Source: Acinetobacter sp. ANC 4204
GTDB lineage: Bacteria; Pseudomonadota; Gammaproteobacteria; Pseudomonadales; Moraxellaceae
DNA length: 64,000 nucleotides
Assembly (NCBI RefSeq): GCF_002135205.1
Contig: NZ_NEFZ01000002.1
Span: 434,001-498,000 of the forward strand
Reading direction: 5' to 3'
Part shown: positions 63,362 through 64,000 of the stretch, piece by piece
Layout of the letters: every line of letters starts with the position of its first letter
Numbering within the stretch: the first letter of the stretch is position 1
Notes under the pieces: generated by a model
Database searches by the model: none
What the model was told of the DNA's origin: nothing
The model's input: the letters and a program-made list of their open reading frames with translations, nothing else
Translations under genes and position numbers: made by a program

Positions 63362-64000
<639 letters not shown>

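Overview
The window looks like Acinetobacter chromosome. It is AT-rich, and it carries a wax ester synthase/DGAT almost identical in character to the A. baylyi enzyme, the mreBCD-maf-rng and gatCAB blocks, and the pcaHG-quiBCXA gene order typical of this genus. No rRNA, tRNA, CRISPR array, prophage or intact insertion sequence was seen.

Layout: (1) 1-9.1 kb: the start of an aldehyde dehydrogenase divergent from an AraC regulator, a predicted outer-membrane protein, two tandem FadL-type porins, thrH, cysH and the wax ester synthase. (2) 9.2-17.1 kb: housekeeping rng-maf-mreDCB facing gatCAB. (3) 17.1-25.6 kb: accessory or little-known genes. These are an AT-rich FRG-domain protein right after the gatB terminator, a gene stub cut by a REP-like inverted repeat, a DJ-1/PfpI protein, four orphan proteins and an SbmA-type transporter. 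(4) 25.7-34.6 kb: a complete hemophilin-type haem acquisition locus (hemO, FecI/FecR signalling pair, Slam-type secretion modulator, secreted hemophilin, TonB-dependent receptor with a signalling domain) with Fur boxes at three promoters.

(5) 34.9-47.8 kb: a phosphorus-scavenging locus. A TonB-dependent receptor, a two-domain beta-propeller phytase lipoprotein and a private ExbB-ExbD-TonB set form one transcription unit. It is divergent from a degenerate GGDEF protein coupled to an AraC regulator, and is followed by two tandem alkaline phosphatases and a periplasmic protein of unknown function. A PhoB-like box lies before the receptor. (6) 47.9-53.3 kb: ketone-body use (3-hydroxybutyrate dehydrogenase, GntP-type permease, LysR regulator, 3-oxoacid CoA-transferase A and B). 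(7) 53.5-64 kb: a PcaC-like protein, then a TonB-dependent receptor that closely matches E. coli YncD/PqqU (PQQ uptake), then quiA-quiX-quiC-quiB-pcaG-pcaH. Quinate and shikimate are oxidised in the periplasm by PQQ-dependent QuiA, dehydrated by QuiB and QuiC to protocatechuate, and opened by PcaHG.

The two most notable points are the pairing of a PQQ-receptor homologue with a PQQ-dependent dehydrogenase, and the self-contained Ton-driven phytase/phosphatase locus. Both functions are inferred from family and context, not shown by the sequence alone.
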